Shown: positions 62,383 through 64,000 of the stretch, in pieces
Layout: each line of letters begins with the position of its first letter
Numbering within the stretch: the first letter of the stretch is position 1
From: Polaribacter filamentus
GTDB lineage: Bacteria > Bacteroidota > Bacteroidia > Flavobacteriales > Flavobacteriaceae
NCBI RefSeq assembly: GCF_002943715.1
Contig: NZ_MQUA01000013.1
Coordinates: 2,225,001-2,289,000, forward strand
Reading direction: 5' to 3'
Length of the DNA: 64,000 nt
Made by a program: the position numbers and the translations under genes
The notes under the pieces: model-generated
The model's input: the letters and a program-made list of their open reading frames with translations, nothing else
Told to the model about the DNA's origin: nothing
The model's database searches: none

Positions 62383-63447
62383 TTAAAGCTTCGGATAAAA
62401 AATTTCGCCTGAAGAATGATTTTTACTCGCCCCAGTAACAGACTTTAAGCAATTTACCTGATTATCAAGTTTTAACAACCCCAAAAAGGCAAAAATAAGC
62501 GCTTCTTTAAAGTTGATGAGTTTTTCACCTTCTAATGAAATTTTAGTTTTAGAATAATATGCTATGTTCTCAATTAAAAAGGAATTAAAAACACCACCGC
62601 CTGTAATTAAAACTGAATTATTCTTATAAATTATTTTGCTTATTTGCATCGCAACATGGACTACAAAAGTTCTTAATATCGATGAAACATCGGTTTCTAA
62701 ACTATCAATTAATGGAAATATATTTTCTTGCACCCATTCTAATCCTAAAGATTTTGGTGGTCTTTGCTGATAAAACGGAAGCGAATTTAATCGTACTAAA
62801 AGCACTTCATTAATTTTACCTTGAGAGGCTATTTTACCTGATGCATCAAAATCGAATCCCAATTTATTGGCATAAAAATTCAACACAATATTTACAGGGC
62901 AAATATCAAAAGCAATTCGTTTATCGTCCTTTTGAAAAGAAATATTCGAAAATCCGCCTACATTTAAACAGTAGTCAAAATCAGAAAAAAGCAACGCATC
63001 ACCCACGGGAACTAAAGGCGCGCCTTGACCGCCTAATTGTACGTCTTGCGTTCTAAAATCGCATACTACTTTTTGCTTTGTAATATTGGCAATCGCTTGT
63101 CCGTCGCCAATTTGAAGGGTAATTCCGTTTGCCGGCTGATGTAAAATAGTATGTCCGTGAGAAGCAATAAAATCAATTTTTTGAATCTGAAATTTATCAA
63201 TAAAATCAAGAAGCACCTTTCCTAGAAGTTCGCCATACGCAATGTTTAATTTTATAAGTTTGTCCGAAGAAAAATGAATTCCCTTTTGTAAGTCGCCCTT
63301 CCATACGTCGGTATAAGCAATCGTTTCCGCAAAGATAATTTCGAAATCTTTGTACCTATTTTTATCAAATTTCACGTAGACCAAATCGATGCCATCTAAA
63401 GACGTTCCAGACATCAATCCAATACAGAAAACTTCGTTTTTATTCAT
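62383..63447 (-). CDS. anmK: Anhydro-N-acetylmuramic acid kinase
   Basis: The 354-residue kinase phosphorylates and opens 1,6-anhydro-MurNAc during cell-wall recycling. It has IGLMSGTSLDGIDLVYVKFD near the N terminus, the family signature, then IDFIASHGHTILHQP, LQIGDGQAIA, VVCDFRTQDVQLGGQGAPLVP and SVLITGGGVFNSFL. It is complete and of normal length. It is divergent from the acyl-CoA dehydrogenase gene. Confidence 0.93.
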   Translation of the reverse strand: MNKNEVFCIGLMSGTSLDGIDLVYVKFDKNRYKDFEIIFAETIAYTDVWKGDLQKGIHFSSDKLIKLNIAYGELLGKVLLDFIDKFQIQKIDFIASHGHTILHQPANGITLQIGDGQAIANITKQKVVCDFRTQDVQLGGQGAPLVPVGDALLFSDFDYCLNVGGFSNISFQKDDKRIAFDICPVNIVLNFYANKLGFDFDASGKIASQGKINEVLLVRLNSLPFYQQRPPKSLGLEWVQENIFPLIDSLETDVSSILRTFVVHVAMQISKIIYKNNSVLITGGGVFNSFLIENIAYYSKTKISLEGEKLINFKEALIFAFLGLLKLDNQVNCLKSVTGASKNHSSGEIFYPKL

Positions 63448-63494
63448 TTTGGTAAAAATAATAAAAGTCTTATGAAAATAAGTTACGAAATCGA

Positions 63495-63502
63495 TATCTT
63501 TG
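63495..63502 (+). promoter_or_regulatory. Candidate -7 box for the acyl-CoA dehydrogenase gene
   Basis: TATCTTTG fits TAnnTTTG and lies 30 bp before the ATG at 63533. A -33 TTG is not evident. Confidence 0.45.
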
Positions 63503-63532
63503 TACTCTCAAATTACGAATAATAAAAAAAAT

Positions 63533-64000
63533 ATGGATTTTAATTTAACAGAAGAGCACATCATGATTCGCGATGCAGCAAGAATTTTTGCGCAAACCGA
63601 ATTGTTACCTGGTGTTATTGAAAGAGATAATAAACAAGAATTTCCACAAGAATTGGTCAGAAAAATGGGCGATTTAGGTTTTATGGGAATTATGGTAGAC
63701 CCAAAATACGGAGGAAGCGGTATGGACGCCATTTCGTATGTTTTGGTGATGGAAGAATTGTCTAAAATTGACGCTTCTGCTTCCGTCATCGTTTCTGTAA
63801 ACAATTCTTTAGTTTGTTATGGTTTAGAAACCTACGCAAATGAGGAGCAAAAACAAAAATATTTAACAAAACTAGCTACAGGCGAGTTTATTGGCGCCTT
63901 CTGCTTAAGCGAACCAGAAGCAGGTTCGGATGCAACTTCGCAAGCTACAACCGCCATTGATAAAGGAGATCATTACCTAATTAACGGAACAAAAAACTGG
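63533..64000 (+). CDS. Acyl-CoA dehydrogenase, N-terminal part (runs off the window)
   Basis: The first 156 codons are open to the right edge. They read MDFNLTEEHIMIRDAARIFA, then RKMGDLGFMGIMVDPKYGGS, SYVLVMEELSKIDASASVIV and, near the edge, FCLSEPEAGSDATS, the FAD- and substrate-binding motif of acyl-CoA dehydrogenases. The enzyme carries out the first step of fatty-acid or branched-acyl beta-oxidation. The C-terminal domain and catalytic base lie beyond the window. It is divergent from anmK and has a plausible -7 box. Confidence 0.9.
   Translation, partial: MDFNLTEEHIMIRDAARIFAQTELLPGVIERDNKQEFPQELVRKMGDLGFMGIMVDPKYGGSGMDAISYVLVMEELSKIDASASVIVSVNNSLVCYGLETYANEEQKQKYLTKLATGEFIGAFCLSEPEAGSDATSQATTAIDKGDHYLINGTKNW

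Overview
The window is AT-rich DNA (roughly one-third G+C by eye) from a member of the Bacteroidetes, most likely a marine Flavobacteriaceae (Polaribacter/Tenacibaculum-like). The reasons are a T9SS type A sorting tail, a HmuY/TonB-receptor heme system, UpxY-type NusG, SLBB/Wza export, -7 boxes of the TAnnTTTG type, weak Shine-Dalgarno sites, and Bacteroidetes-type tyrosine recombinases. No rRNA and no CRISPR array are visible. One tRNA gene (Val, anticodon UAC) is present.

Layout. (1) 1-3926 is a small accessory island: a HigA-like antitoxin tail, a degenerate 3' end of a nucleotidyltransferase gene, an AbiEi/AbiEii toxin-antitoxin pair between 107-bp direct repeats, and a tyrosine recombinase whose stop codon abuts the stop of an intact nucleotidyltransferase gene. 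(2) 3927-38639 is one long surface-polysaccharide locus, all on the minus strand and read from right to left. It starts with nucleotide-sugar genes (UDP-HexNAc 6-dehydrogenase, WlbA-like oxidoreductase, cytidylyltransferases, Ugd, Uxs). It continues with export and chain-length proteins (Wza, Wzz), a WecA/TagO-type initiating transferase, a NusG-like antiterminator, GDP-fucose genes (gmd, fcl) and UDP-GalNAcA genes. A nonulosonic-acid module (pseB-like, neuA/pseF, neuB, acetyltransferase), flippase, polymerase, glycosyltransferases and a PglF/PglE/PglC-like dehydratase-aminotransferase-priming transferase trio complete it. (3) 38640-46361 is a repeat- and IS-rich patch: tandem arrays, an IS30 fragment, a repeat-bearing secreted adhesin with a DUF1566-type end, an IS5-family element, a group II intron relic and an IS3-family element. 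(4) 46362-50908 is a divergent heme-uptake region (DUF6607-like, TonB receptor, HmuY, DoxX-like) around a symmetric bidirectional promoter. (5) 50997-54227 holds a single-gene cassette between two folded ~140-bp elements, an integrase and tRNA-Val with a duplicated 3' end. (6) 54228-64000 is more ordinary chromosome: folC, two cytidylyltransferase paralogues, TonB-ExbD-ExbB, nhaD, glutamate dehydrogenase-type gene, anmK, and the start of an acyl-CoA dehydrogenase gene.

Two points matter for using this annotation. First, eight otherwise normal genes are interrupted by ten frameshifts, all of the same polarity (one base missing), nearly all in A/T runs. This pattern looks more like a deletion-biased sequence error than gene decay, so these genes may be intact in the organism. 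Second, the most unusual feature is a set of three attC-like folded elements at about 44.6, 51.0 and 52.3 kb. They bracket stand-alone genes, and one of them has been invaded exactly at its conserved end by a group II intron. This resembles integron cassette biology without a visible integron integrase.
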